Assembly: GCA_016858145.1 (NCBI GenBank)
Contig: JAEHOE010000087.1
Location: 496,001-560,000 of the forward strand
Length of the DNA: 64,000 nt
Reading direction: 5' to 3'
Source of the DNA: Edaphochlamys debaryana
Lineage: Eukaryota; Chlorophyta; Chlorophyceae; Chlamydomonadales
In this document: one piece after another, positions 1 to 12,867 of the stretch
Position numbering within the stretch: the stretch's first letter is position 1
Layout of the letters: every line of letters begins with the position of its first letter
Translations under genes and position numbers: made by a program
The notes under the pieces: generated by a model
Told to the model about the DNA's origin: nothing
Database searches by the model: none
What the model saw: the letters and a program-made list of their open reading frames with translations, nothing else

Positions 1-3000
1 GCGGATGTAGTGCGGCTGGCAGGGGCTGTGGCCTCGTCAGCGTCATCGGCGAAGCGGCGGCCCTTGGCAGCGCCACCGACCTTGGAAGGCGCTGGGATGG
101 CGAAGATGCTGGCCCGCAGCTCTTTCTGAGGGGCCGCTGCGGCATCCTCTGCGTTGGCCTCCTCGGCAACCATTCCGGTTTGCTCGATGCCTGCTTGCAA
201 GCCCACCTCATCCTCGTCCACCTCCTCGCCCGTCTCCAGCTGCGTTCCGAGCAAATCGGAAGGAAGCGGCAAGGAAGCGGGCGTGTGCGTGCGTCATTGA
301 CCGGTGGACTTAGCGGGAGGTTTTGGCCATTCCGGCAGAACTGGTGGGCCAGTCAGGGTAACACTTCTGCCCGACTTGGCTCCCTTACCTGGAGGGACAT
401 GTTGGCCAGGCCACGCGTCACCCCAAGTGGGATCTGTACGAACACGTTGTACAGTACGTAGCGCTTGTTGGCAAACTGGGGGTGAACGATAGGGATAGGG
501 AGGGAAAAATGCCTTTGCACAGGCTGGCTGCAGCACCGAACGCCCGCGAAGCAGCTTCTACGGTGCCCCAAGCCGTGTGGCTAGTGTATGTGGCCACGTG
601 CACAGGGCCCCTCCCCCGGCTGCGCTACGTCGCGCCTGCATGCACGCACCGAGCTGGCCGCAATCCAGATGGCGACGCACGCCATGAAGCACAGCAGCCC
701 TCCCTCCACGCTCAGCACGATGAGCTGCAGCTGATAAATGCTCTCGCTCTCGGCCACCGTGATCTGCACCAGACCATCCAGCGTCTCCAGGTAGGCGGGG
801 AAGATGACGGGGAGACCGTTGGCCTGAGAGGAAAGGGGAGCAAGGAGGCAAGCGGCATTCGGATGGGGCAGACAGGGAAGTGCGAGTTCAAGCTGCAGTG
901 TGTCAGGACTCATGGCAACGCCCTGCCCTCCTCCCCCGGTGGGTGGCCAGCAGCTAGCCGACACCCAAAGCCTAGCGGCGCGCCACCCCATGGCCCCACA
1001 CCCACGTACCCGGACGAACTTCCAAACCGACCACTCGCTGAAGTTGCCGCCCTGCCGCACAAGAGCTTCCCCGTTGTTTAGTAGGTCCAGGGCCCGTGTC
1101 AGGTACTGGTTACCCGCGTCCCACAGCCCCATGGGGAATGTAGTGGGCGGCGGAGCCTCCAGCTGCGTGACAGTGCCGTTGTCACTGGTGATCAGGGCTG
1201 CGTCGTAGAACACAGTCATGTTGAGCCCGGGATCGTCCCAGATGTCACGGAGGCCGTACTCGGCTGGAATGCGGCGCTTGTGTCGGAAGCCCAGGTACAC
1301 GCCATGGTGGAGTTTCTGCGGGGGCCGCAGGACAGCGTGGTTGCAGGCTTTTAGGCTGAGCCACGGCCGTCAGGCTCTGCGGGTGGCGAAGCCCCCCAAG
1401 ATTATTCCTGCCTTCGGGCAGCTGCAGCCACCCTTGTCACCAATCTGACCATCTCATGGGCAGCACGTCCCCTGTAAGGACATTATCGCATGCAGGGCTC
1501 GACACAAGCACAGCCTCTCCCTCGCCCACCTTGAACGACTCGCACAGGTCATAGATGTCTTCGTACAGGCCCGCGAGCGCCTCGTCCAGCGGCTCCCCAA
1601 ATTGGGGCAGCCCTGGCGAATAAAAGCCTCCGGTGTACAGCATGTCCAGCACCCTCCCGTTGATGCTGATCTCGTGCACGCGTCGGGCGGCCTCGGCTGC
1701 AGGGCCGGGCAAAGGGCAGGATGCGGCGCCGTCAGTGCAAGTCGATAGCTATAAGCCAGGCGCTGCACGAGCCAGACGGCGGCAAGCAGGTACGATATAG
1801 CATCGTATACCGGTACATCAAGGGCAAATCCCCCTGATCCTTGCTATCGCTTTATGCGCCTGCTGCTCGCTTGGCTCACCGACGCTGACCAGGTCCTCGA
1901 CTTGGTCGATTTGGTCCAGCAGCCGGGAGTGCAGGACCAGGAACGTGGCCAGGTGCGCAATCAGCAGGATGGCCACCAGAGCCAGGGTGGCGTTGCGGAG
2001 GACCAGGATGGGCCGGTGCGCCTGTGTGGGGCAAATGGGTGGGATGGCAGGGGCGGCAGGGACGGATCGTCTGCTGACATGCATGGGCGAGGCTGGCAGG
2101 CGCAACATGCAGGTAAGCGTCCGCGAGCAAGTTGGGTAGGTTATCGTTCGTGTGAGGTCAGGTGCGGTGGCGTCGTCACGGACGTACCACGGGGCTGGTG
2201 AGGAGCTTGAAGAGCTTCTTGAACCTCTTCCCAGCACTGATGGGAGGGAAGGGCGGGGCCGAGATTAAGATAGACGAGTAGTGACACGAGCCGTGCTACC
2301 AGCAGCTAGAGACGGTGTCGCCCGGCAGAAGCGGCAGACACGGCATGCGCCAGAGTGCACGCACCTGTAGTTCGCGGTAGCGGCTCCCGCCTCGCTTTCC
2401 ATCTCCTCCGCGCCGCTCTCAGACGCATCCTTCGTGGGACCACTCTGCAGGGGGCGGCACGCGAGAGGGCGTTGTATTGGTTGCTTGGCTGCGTGACGTG
2501 CACGGCGCGGTCTTGAAATCCCTTGATCAAGCAAGCAACCCGTGCCCAGGCCGTGCTTACCGCGCCAGCCACCCGTCGACCAGCACGGGGGTCATCGTCG
2601 CTCAGGCGGTCTCCCTCGCTTTGGGAGGATGAGGAGGACAGGTTGCCACTGCCGGACTCGTCATCACCCTCATCTGGGTTGGGGGCAGCGGTCGCGCCAG
2701 CCATCACCCAGCTCCTGACGGGGTCGACCTGCTCTCCCTTGTGCTGCAGGCAGGGACGGAGAGGCGGCGGCAGAGGGTACGCAAGGGTCAACCTGAGGAC
2801 GGTGTCCTGTGCTCCTCTCGGCCTAGGTGCGCAGGCAGGTGTTAGCGTACTGCACGACATGTTCGCTGCGCAACGCTGCGCCCAACTTACCGCGCTGTCA
2901 TCCTTCCGGGCTTCCAGCTGCTTGAGCGCGAGGGAGGCGTCCGAATCACGCCCGTCCCACGAGTGGCCAGGGCTGGCATCGCTCTGGGACTCCTGCGGGG

Positions 3001-6000
3001 CCGGTTGCCCAGGCCCCGGCGCCGCTTTGCCGGCCTCGGGATCGCCATCTCCCGCCGCTGCGTCCGGTTGTTTGGGAGCAGCGGCTGGCGGTGGTGGGTC
3101 GGCGTTGGCCACCACGGCGAGGCGGGAGGGCACGCGTGACACAGACGGCACGGGCAGCGAGCCGGTGACGACCGGGGGCGCGGGCAGCGAGGCCGGAAGC
3201 TCCTGGCTCAGGGTCGCCGCACGGGGCGCAACGCCCGAGAAGGAGGCCGACACGTGGCCGCCAGCAGCTGAGCCGAGCTCGTTTGCCTTGCTCGCCATCA
3301 GGGCAGAGAAGGGAGAGCCCAGCTCCGCACGGGCCCTCGGGGACGGTGGATCCAGGGAGGCGTGCCGGGGGTCCTCGAAGCCCGTCGTCGTGGAGGCCTT
3401 TTGCGGCAGTGCGGCCTTGTTGGCAGCAGCGGTTGCCCGCATCAGCTTCGCCACGCGGCCGCCAGCACCCAGGCTCCGGACTGTCAGGTTCGGACCCAGC
3501 GGACCTCCCTCCTGCTGCCCGCTAGAGCCGCCAGCGCCCTTGTCGTCTGACGGCAGGCCTGTCAGGATTTCGGATGCGTCACCTTCGTACAGCCACCGCA
3601 GGAAGCCGGGCTGTGCAGGAGCTGGCGCGCTGGGCCGGAGGATGAGGTATGCGCTGCCGGGCGGTCCGGGCCGCCGCACGGCCTGGATGCGCAGCTCCAT
3701 GCCACAGCAGTCACCCGCGTGGCGTGAGGGCAGCACCACGGGCTGACCGGCCTTCACAGCCCGAGACGTGGCCCGCTTCAGCGCGCCACGAACCCCCTGG
3801 TTGCCGCTGGCGTTATCGAGCAGGGCCGCCACGCCGCCCGGGGGCAGCGGCAGCACCTCGGCGGCTGGCACCCCCAGTAGGGCAGTGGCGGGCAGGCCAA
3901 GCACGAGGTCTGAGGGTGGAGGGCAAGAAAAGCGAGGGACCCACGTCAGCCTATGGCTGCCAGTACCCTTCCAGCGATGCCCCAACCCAGGATCCCAGTC
4001 AGCTGGTGAATGCCGATCACTCTGCACTGGTGTCACAACGTCGTGCCAACAACATTCGTGCTCCTACTCCGCAGGGTGCCCGGCCGGCTTGCCTGCGTGC
4101 GTGAGCGGCGAGTTGGCATCCTTGCGGATCAGTCGGCCCTTTTCGTCCACCTCGACCACGCCTGACAGCACGTCCGCCCGCCACAGCTCCACCTCAACCA
4201 CCAGAGAAGACTCGAAGCCCAGAGACGCAGCGGCGACCGCGGAGGCAGCCTCCGTGACGGTGGCACTGCCCTCAGCTCCGGCGAGCCGAAGCTGCTGGCT
4301 GGAACGCCGCTGGGAGGTTCCCGCGGCGAGGGCGGCTGGGCTGGCAGCGGCAGCGGGCGAAGGCAGGATGATGGAAGGAGAGGAGGCCGCTGGAGCAGGG
4401 GCTTCCGGCACGTCATTGGCTGATGTGCGTAGGTTGGCCCGGCTCGCAGCCCGGCTGCTGGCCAGTGCTGCGGCTCGCATAGAGCCAGTCGGGCTGCCGG
4501 CGGCCTCCGACCTCGATTTCTCCGACGCCAGGGCAGACACCTTGGCCGCTAGCCGGGATGCGGCAGCAGTACGGGGAGTGCCCGATGATGAGGGCTCCGG
4601 CGCCGCCGGCTGGGGCGCCTGGAGGTTGGCCACGCTCTCAGCTGCGGACAGAGCACGGGAGAGAGGGGCCGATAGTTAGCCCATGGCGGGTGCAGGGACC
4701 GCTGGGAAGGACAAGCGGCGGCATGTGCATGCCCTCGCTGCCCGTACTGACACATGCCCACTGAGCATAAGCCCCGCTGTCCTTACCGTGCTTCAGAACC
4801 TCCTCCATCTCCTCCTCCTCAGTAGCCTCCGCCACAGCGGACGGCCCGGCTTGACGTCTGTGCAGGGCGCGTGTGCCCTCAGCCACGGGCTCGGCTGCGA
4901 CGCTGCCAGGACGCATGCTGTGCTTGTCTGCCCATGGGGCCTGCTGCACCCCCCAGCTGGGCGCCCTGTGGTGGGAGCGGTCCGCGTCACTTGCCGGAGG
5001 CCCGCCGAAGGCGCTGCCCAGGGGCTCCATGCGAGGCTCGTGTACGTCAAAACCCATGGACACGGCGCGCTTCTGCTGCGCCTGCTGGGTCTTGCGCACG
5101 AGCCGCAGCCGCATCACCGCCGGCACCGTGCGGCCTCCGATGAGGCGCTCCGCGGCTGCGTGCTCCGAGGCGCCCAGCAGCAGGGCCAGCTGGTCCAGCT
5201 CCTGGCGGGCGGACTCGTCAGGGGGCAGCGTAACGCCCACGCGCCAGGAGGTGCCGGGGGCGTCCAGGGACCTGGGGAACGGGCGGAGGGCGCCATGCGT
5301 CGGGGCAAGTGCGTATTTACACTCGGGACGGTGCATGCCAGCTCAATAGCGGCCGACCCAGATGGGCCCATGCCCAGTCAGCATGCCGGGGCCTCAAGCC
5401 AGCCTTCGCAGTGGATACCGGCTTGCGCAGCAGCCGACCCACATGGGCCTTCCGAAGGCGTTCCAGCACTACCGCCACCGGTCCCCCGCCCCACCTCTTG
5501 GACAGCTCCAGCAGTGCCCGCGTGACGCGGCGCGCCGCCGAGGCCTCCAGTGCGCTCTCCACACGGTCCAGCACGTCCCCATCCAGCGGAGGCGTGGACG
5601 GGGCCGAGCGGACAGCGGACGAACCGCCGGCCTCGGGCCTGAACAGGTCGACCACCTCGGAGATGGACTGGCCCACGAAGGTGTGCGGAGGAGCGCCGAA
5701 GAGCTCGGCCGGAGTGCCGTCGTCCACGCTCAGGATGTTGCCCGCCAGGTCCAGGGTCAGCCGCATGCGCTGCTGCGAGAGCGCCTGTGGGAAAGAGGGC
5801 GAGGAGTCAAGGACGAGCCAAAGCGTGATCTAACCGACTGGTAACATGAGCCCATAGCGCTTCCATTAGAGCTGCCAGCAGCCTTGTGGGTTGTGACCTT
5901 TATGCCCTGTGCGCACCTGCTCCTCGCTGAGGGGCCAGGCGGACACGATGTGGAGCTTGGTGCTGCCTGCCTGCGTCAGGCGCTGCTTCACCTCCAGCCT

Positions 6001-9000
6001 GAAGGGCCGCACGATGGGGCCATCCTGCTCGTCCACCGCAGCCAGGCAGATGGGGATGCCGGAGCGGCAGCTGAAGGGAGGCGGCGGGCCCATCAGTGCA
6101 TGGGCCGTGGACTGAGGGTTGGCCAGCTCCTACAGGTGAGGGCAGACGGTGGAAAGGTCGGTCTCAAGTATACATGGCAGGTAGGTGTGCGGTCCCCACG
6201 AGGAAACGGGTCCAACCCCGTGCCGAACCCCGGCGCCCTCGTATGCGCACCTGCACCCATGCGCCGTGCAGTACGGCCGCGGGCTCGGGAATGATCATGT
6301 CCAGGCCGCCCGCCCGCAGCGTGTCGGGGCTGCGGCCCAGCGCAGCCGCCAGCGCGACGGTCACATGCACGATGCGGCCCCTGGGGAAAGTGGCCGCAGT
6401 GAAGCCCGTCAGAAGGCTGCGGGCGTACCGACCCTGCCTGTCCAAACAGCGACACTCGCCTGTTGTCGGCCACGAGCATCATGTCGCGGTAGGGGCTGCT
6501 GGGCGGCGCGAGGCCGCTCATCGGGCCCACGCCAAGCCGGGGGCTGCACCGCCGAAGGACCACGCTGTGGACCTTGACGGAGCCAAACTCTGGCAGGGAC
6601 GATTGAGAAAGGAGGGATTAGTGCTTGAGCGTATGCGGCATAGCAAGCACGGGCACAGAACACCAGAGCACCCTTCCGAGCACGGCGTACCTCCCGGCAG
6701 CAAGGTCGTGTCGAAGCAGAGGGGGTCCGTGTACTTGTGCCTCCAGAAGGCCGATGGCAGGCGCACCGGTGCTGCCGGCATTCGCACAGAAGCGCTGCGT
6801 CCCGAAGCCACTACACCGAGCTGCGGTTGAGTGTGGCCCTCGTCCGTGGAGGTTGTCCTTCAAGTTAAATGGGCGGGCCAGGGGTACCGGTCGTTAGTAT
6901 CGCCGCAAGCAATGTTACCAGACCTAGCGTCCCGCAGCTCAACTTGCGCCGCAGCTCACCTGTTCAAGCCTCTGACGGCCGCCATGAAACCGCCCACGTC
7001 GCCGATAGCGAAGGAACGGCGCGACTGAAGGTTTGGGGTCTTGGGAGCGCCACCGGGGACAGTGCGAATCCCCGTGGTGAGGGTCTTGAGGACGCTGGAA
7101 AAACGGAACCCAAGGAACGTGGGGTTAGGCCATCAACGGGGGGTCGTGGAGTGCAGCTAAGCCCCTTGTCCGTGTTCGCTGTTTGAACTTACCTCCGGAG
7201 CATCGCCCTCTGCTCGTCAGTTGCCACCAACTCCTCCAGGACCGCTCCTGCAATCTCGCCCGGGTTGAACCCCAGCCAGTCGCAGAGGCGCTGGTCAGCG
7301 GCGACCACGGTGCCGGTGCCCAGCACCCAGCAGCACGCGTCCGGCGAGGCGGGCAGCGGCTGGCAGAGAAAGGAGGGTAGCGGGAACGATTTGGGTCAGG
7401 GAGGAGGTCGGGAGCCAATGCAAATGCATGGCGTGACGCGCCGCCCCAGGCGACCCTTGCTCACCTCGAGCGTGCCCATGAAGACGGAGTCCTCGTTCAG
7501 GCCCGTCACCTTGCTGACCGTGATGCGCACCGGCAGCACCTGTCGGGACTTGGTCACGGCGATGAAGTCCACAGGTCGGTCCAGCACGGCGCCCGTGCCT
7601 GCGGGGCAGAAAGGTAGGGGCGGGGCGTGTGACCGGCTGGCTGGTACCAGCAAGCGGTACGAGACAGGGTGCGCTAATAGGGCCCAACTTGTTGCGCCTT
7701 GCCATGCGGAGCAAGCCCGGAAGTCAACCCACGCTCACCCGTCTGAATGTAGTTACGGACGTAGGCAGAGTGACGGTCGCCGAAGGGCGGGGGCATGATG
7801 ATGCCGACATCCTTGCCCTTGAGCTCGTTCTTGGCGTAGCCCAGGAGGACGTGTGCCTCAGGCGTGGCCATCTGAATTGTTCCCTGCGCCACGCAGAGGT
7901 AAGGGGACCCAGGTAAGCTGCAGCCGCGATGTAAAGCGGGGCCGTCACCGTGCCATCCGCAGGAGCGGGGTAGCGCGAGGGTGCAAGGATGGTCCGAGTG
8001 CGACGCCGATCGCCCCGCACGGTGCTTTGAGACGTGTTGCAGTCTACCTCGCTGACGGGCTTCTCCGTGCCAGCTGCTGCTGCGCGGTCGCCGCTTCGGA
8101 TTGACAGCTCGCAGACAGCGACAGGCCAAGTCGCCCAGCGACCTGGGCTTGACAATTTTGACAGCAGCTAGGTGTCCGTAGTTCAATTCGCTCCGCAAGC
8201 ATGTCGTGGCTCAAGCGGTGGCGCGGTGCGCCAGCGATGACCGCGAGATTCCTGAACGTTGCTTCCCAGTGTGCGCTGCTCATGGTCAACGACTGAGCGT
8301 TGTGCACCGTGGTTGCTGGTGGGCGTCCTATGCGGGTCAGCGCATGTCGCGGCAAGCTGCGCGTGTGTCGATGTGTGCAAGAAGTGTATCGGTCTAACAA
8401 TAAACACTTGACGTTTTGGTGTCGTAGTGGTTATAGTCAGTATGAGCTTGCAAGCCAGGCTCGCACAACAGGTCGGGCACGCGAAAGAGCGGGACACGAA
8501 CCCCGAACCCGAGACCCCCTGGACGCCCGCTTGCGAGACCCCGGCCAACCGGGAGCCCTGGGCGCACGCTGCCCACCTGCGCGTTGATGAAGACCGCGGC
8601 CACTCCCTCCAGATCTGACGCGCTGTGACCACCACCTGCACAGTCCCGCCACATGCAGGGCAGGCGGCTCAGCAGGGCAATTCCTGAATCACAGACGAGT
8701 GCATGGCGAATGAGCTCACCAGGCAGGCCGTCCCAGCCTCCAATCTGCAGCGCCTCCTTGGTGTGCTCCGCCTCCTCCTCCAGCCGGTCAGCCTCCGTGT
8801 ACCTGCACGGTTGCGGCGAGGAACCACACAAGCCATCGTCAGTGCCCAGGGCGCTGACACTGTCTGCCCCAGGCAGCCGTGATGCCCCGTGCCCCGCGCA
8901 CCATTTGGCGGCGGCCCACGGGTCAAACTTGACCGTCTCGAGGAACTTGCCGTACAACCGTACAAGACGAGCGTTGCTCGCGTGTCGGGACAGCACCATG

Positions 9001-12000
9001 CGGTACGCCCGCTCCGCGGCCTTGACAGACACCTGGAAAGCGGGACAGGGGGCACGGCAAGCGCAGGTGGGGGTCCACAGGCAGCCGCCTTGCTTTGAGG
9101 CCCTTCCTAGTGACGCACCTCGATTCTGTGCAGCGCCTTGGTGAGTGAGGTGAATGCGATATTGGTCCTCAGCAGAAGCTGCCAGAAGGCGCGCATGGCC
9201 AGCAGCGCCTCCCGGTGTGCCCGCAGCACCAGGCGGTGGTTGCGCTGGAACTCGACGTACGACACAAGATCCACGGCACCCTGGGAGCCGCCTGCGCCGC
9301 TGGCCTTCTGCGGGGGGTGAGAGGGATGGAGGCAGGGTGGCAAAGGTGGGTGGGAGGCGAGACTCACGGGGTGGATGCCGGAGCGATACGACATACAGGT
9401 ACCGTAATGCAGACCATTACCACGCACCTGTGTGTGCTCCTGCTCCCTGCTAAAAATGGCGAACTTCTCCAGCAGTCCCGGGGAGGCTTTTTTGGCGGCC
9501 TGAACGGAGCATTGTGAGGGGCAGAGATGGAATCAGGAAGAGGAAGGTTGCCTCATGCCCACCTGATCCCAATGGCAAGTAAGGCGTGTGGCCGCTCACT
9601 TGCAGCTGCGTGTAGCCGGACTGGTAGCTGCCTTGCACGTCGATGAGGAAGGAGGACGATAAGATGATCATGCCTGGGGAGGGGTAGCGAGGGCAGGTGC
9701 GTGTTGAAGGGTGTCAACACGGGCCCCTGCCTCCGCGTGCTAGCGCCCTGCACGCGAGCCTTCTGCCCGCCCCGCCCTGCTCACGTGGGTCGTGAGGCAG
9801 CTGAGTAATGCCGGCCTTGATCACTATCTCGCTCAGCTCCACCGCCTGGGGCTCGGGCTGCTCGTCGGCCCGCTCGGCCCACTGCCGGCAGCAGCGCACA
9901 GCGATCTCCACCTCCCGAGCGTCCTTGAAGCGGTGGATGCGCTTGGCGGGGGTGCCGGGGGAGGCGTCCCTGGGAGGGAAGGAAGGAGGCGGCGATCTTA
10001 GAGGCGGCACGGACAGAGGCAGCGCAAGGACCTCCTCCCCGTGCCCCGGCTCGCGCACCTGAACAGCCCCACGATGTGCGCACTGAAGTGCCTCAGCCGC
10101 AGGTGGCAGGCGAGTGCCCCGACCACCGCCGCAGGGGCCATGCCCGCCCACATCGCCAAGGTGAGGTCTTTGGCCAGGCCCGAGGGCCCATAGGCAAGCG
10201 GCACTAGCAGTACGGCGCAGTACAGCACGCATGTGTACGACGCACACCGCAGGTAGTTCACGGCGCTGTAGGTGAAGGGGATCTGGGCAGGCGAGGATGC
10301 AGGGTGCGCGGGCAAGAGGGAGGGCAGGGACCATTCAGTGCCACGGCAGCACCCCAGGGCCAGAGAGGCGCCCATGACTTGCAGCCTCCCTGTCTCCAGG
10401 TGACTCAGCAGGGTATCAGGCTTGCGTGCAACCGCCAGCCGCTCACCCATTTGAGGTTCTTGTACAGCAGCAGCCCGAGGAAGGCCAGGTACACCAGCGA
10501 CAGCACCTTGGTTGACGTGGACAGGAACACGGATGCGGCGGTGAGCAGGGTTTTGAGTCCGAAGCCCAGCGCCTCCACCCCGGTGTGGGGGACGGCCAGG
10601 TAGTTGCGGGTCAGCGGGTTGAGCTGCGAGGAGCAGGGTTGGGCGTGTAAGAGGAGGATGGGGTCACGGAAACCAGGCCAGGGCCTCAAGTAGAGCCACG
10701 GGGTCCCTCGCCCCGCCCTCCCGGCCCCCAAACCCCGTGCTTACGTCCATCTCGCTGCAGACCATTGCGGTGGCCATGACCACGAAGGCCACGATGGACA
10801 GCACACTCACGGCCGCGTGGGCCAGGTGGGGCATGGACCAGCAGTCTGGGGAGGAGGGGGCGGGGAGGGGTCAGAGTTGCTACTACCTGTGAACAACATC
10901 CAGGGGTCCCTCCCCAGCCCCTCGCTTGGTAGCTCACATACGTCCGGGAACTCCTGGTTGTGGAAGCGCAGGCTCTGGGGGACATTGAAGTAGTTGCAGT
11001 CCAGGGTGACCAGCAGCAGGGTCAGGGTGGCGATGTCGAGGACCTGGGGGGCACACGAGGCAGGGGTATGAGAGAAAGCGGGGTAAGGTACGGGCCAAGG
11101 TGGTTCGAAAGGATTCTTAGCTGGTAATCTATAGGCCATTTGATCGCTGTCGTACCTGATAGAAGATAAGGCCGAACCAGCGCAGGAATTGGATGGGCCA
11201 CACGTACTCGAAGCGGTTCTGGCTGAATGAGCGGGCCACCCACACGCTGAACGCCACGTTGACTGCCAGGAGGCCGATGAAGACGTAGAGCACAGCCAGA
11301 AAGAAGCGGTAGCCCTGGGGAGGAAGACAGGGCGAGGTGAGGAGTAGGCTTGCTGGGCTCGGGGCATCCGCCGTACTGTGCCAAGACCAACAGGCGCTTA
11401 TGGGCCCAGTGAGATACCCGCATTGAGATTGCCACCTACTGCCTTCGGTCGGTCAGGCGCTCACCATGTCACCCAGGAAGCTGTTAAGCTGTACGAACGA
11501 AATCACCTTCCACCACCTGAGGTATCAGGGCCATGACGAAAGGACTGTCAGGGCTCGACATGGGCCCAGACATTGTTTAGGGTTCCATCCCACCCTGCTG
11601 GCCCCAGCCCCGGCCCCTGCTCACGTGCTGTCCGCGTCGATGTCCCATCCGTAGGCCGGGTTGACCACCAGCAACCACAGCTGGAGGAAGTCCTGGAGGA
11701 GGTGGGGTGGGGTTACGGGCGACGGGTGCGGGGGGCGGACAGTGGGAGAGAGTGGGTTACGGGTGGGATGGAGGCCACATGCCACACGGGATCCGCAATG
11801 TGCGGTTAGTGCGGCGTTTCGCACGAGAAGGCTGCTAGGGCCACCTGTGCGGTATGCACCACACTCCCGCCCTTGCCAGCACGCTTCGATGGGCGAGTGC
11901 ACTGATGACCTTGCTTCCCGGGGCGGGCCAGTCGAGCCCTGCCCACCCAGCCGGCAAGCAAACTCCGGCCCCCCAGCATTGGACGGCTGCTCGCACCAGG

Positions 12001-12522
12001 AAGAGGCGGAAGGCAGTGAACTGCGTGCTTGTCAGCTGCTTCTCCTTGGACACCGTATAGAGGACCTGCGCGGGGGACACACGCAGGCAGGTGCAGTTGT
12101 GACGCAGGGGTCACTGCACCGGTAAGGGCCGCAATCCACCCGGTCCTGAAGTTGGTTGGTTCGATGCATGCTGGGCCCAACCCCATCGGCCGCCGGCCTG
12201 CTGGTACGGTACGTCCCCTCCAGACGCGCTGGACACACGGCACTCCCGGACGGACGACGCACGTGGCGTTTCAGAGCGATGTCTGCTTACCCCGAAGAAC
12301 CCGACTTGGAGGGTATGTGCCTCAAACAGATCGCCCTCGTCGCCGGGTGACAGCGCATTGTTGAGCCTGCAGAGTGCAGGAACGCATCACGTGTACATCG
12401 TTATCGGCGGGACGCGGCATTAGCGATAGGTGCGGCAGCATGCATGCAGCTCCTTACTGTGGAGCATCGACAATAGAGCTCCCGCCGCCGCTGCCCAGTG
12501 AAGACACGCTCGCTCCGCTCAT
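1..12522 (-). CDS. TmcB-like multi-membrane PAS sensor, copy 1 (3' end beyond window)
   Basis: Very large membrane protein resembling the tiny-macrocysts B/C (TmcB/TmcC) family. It reads from ATG 12522 (start MSGASVSSLGS, matching copy 2) through 38 visible exons with consistent phase and no stop. Exons 5'-3': 12522-12458, 12366-12291, 12065-11997, 11692-11625, 11516-11465, 11314-11156, 11043-10938, 10845-10745, 10623-10447, 10282-10059, 9969-9785, 9673-9600, 9499-9428, 9307-9119, 9032-8902, 8802-8720, 8635-8577, 7883-7739, 7598-7465, 7359-7193, 7094-6960, 6857-6691, 6589-6460, 6380-6251, 6129-5917, 5784-5495, 5271-4787, 4641-4093, 3909-2891, 2743-2561, 2444-2365, 2236-2188, 2021-1880, 1696-1530, 1315-1010, 823-650, 475-389, 239-<1. 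Order: N-terminal hydrophobic segments, a helical TPR-like block (about 9969-8577), PAS segments (LLGYAKNELKGKDV, then MPPPFGDRHS), a Ser/Ala/Pro-rich middle, then further membrane spans. Ligand and output are unknown; a sensory role is inferred from PAS plus membrane topology. The last coding segments lie left of base 1. Confidence 0.85.
1..12522 (-). repeat. Left arm of large inverted duplication
   Basis: Reverse-orientation counterpart of 34654-47541. For example, the intron between exons 8 and 9 (10744-10624 here, 36470-36590 in the other arm) reads almost base for base the same on the coding strands. Divergence rises in the Ser/Pro-rich exon at 3909-2891 and in the exons beyond it. Confidence 0.85.
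8213..8463 (-). repeat. Single unit of the intron-17 repeat, TmcB copy 1
   Basis: About 251 bp in the intron 8576-7884, closely matching the first unit of the tandem pair at 38862-39111 when read on the minus strand. It is followed by GAGCCACGAC instead of a second unit. Confidence 0.75.
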
Positions 12523-12867
12523 TCCGTCGTGCGAATGCGGAGGCCACCGCGGGTGTGGCGTCCTCAGCTAGAATGATGCTGTGTACACCATGGAAGCACC
12601 GCTGTATCTTCTGTGAAACGTCACAGGTGCTTATTTGCCAAGGCCCGCCTGCGCTGACCGGTTGCTCGCTTTCCCTGATGTGCGGTCTAGTGATGTCAGC
12701 TACGCATCCACCAACGTATGATTCGAATTCAGCAAGTTGTAACGTCTCTGGGCCTAGTATAAGCGTGTCGTCAAGCCAACATGCCTAGGGGCGCCGTCTA
12801 GGGGCTTAAAAGCATAATAGTATGCGCTGCGTGCCCTTGTCTTGTTTGTAGATGCTTAGCTGGTCGT
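12523..12867. promoter_or_regulatory. Short divergent intergenic region
   Basis: 345 bp separate the divergent starts of TmcB copy 1 (minus) and the unknown 300-residue gene (plus). The stretch is visibly less GC-rich than the coding DNA and presumably holds both promoters. I recognise no TATA box or named element. The region shrinks if the plus-strand gene really starts further upstream, or grows if it starts at a later ATG. Confidence 0.4.

Noticed and set aside
2306..4036. Minus-strand open frame of 576 codons
   Set aside because: It is TmcB copy 1 exon 29 (3909-2891) read through into neighbouring introns. Splice sites and the paralogue show the true borders.
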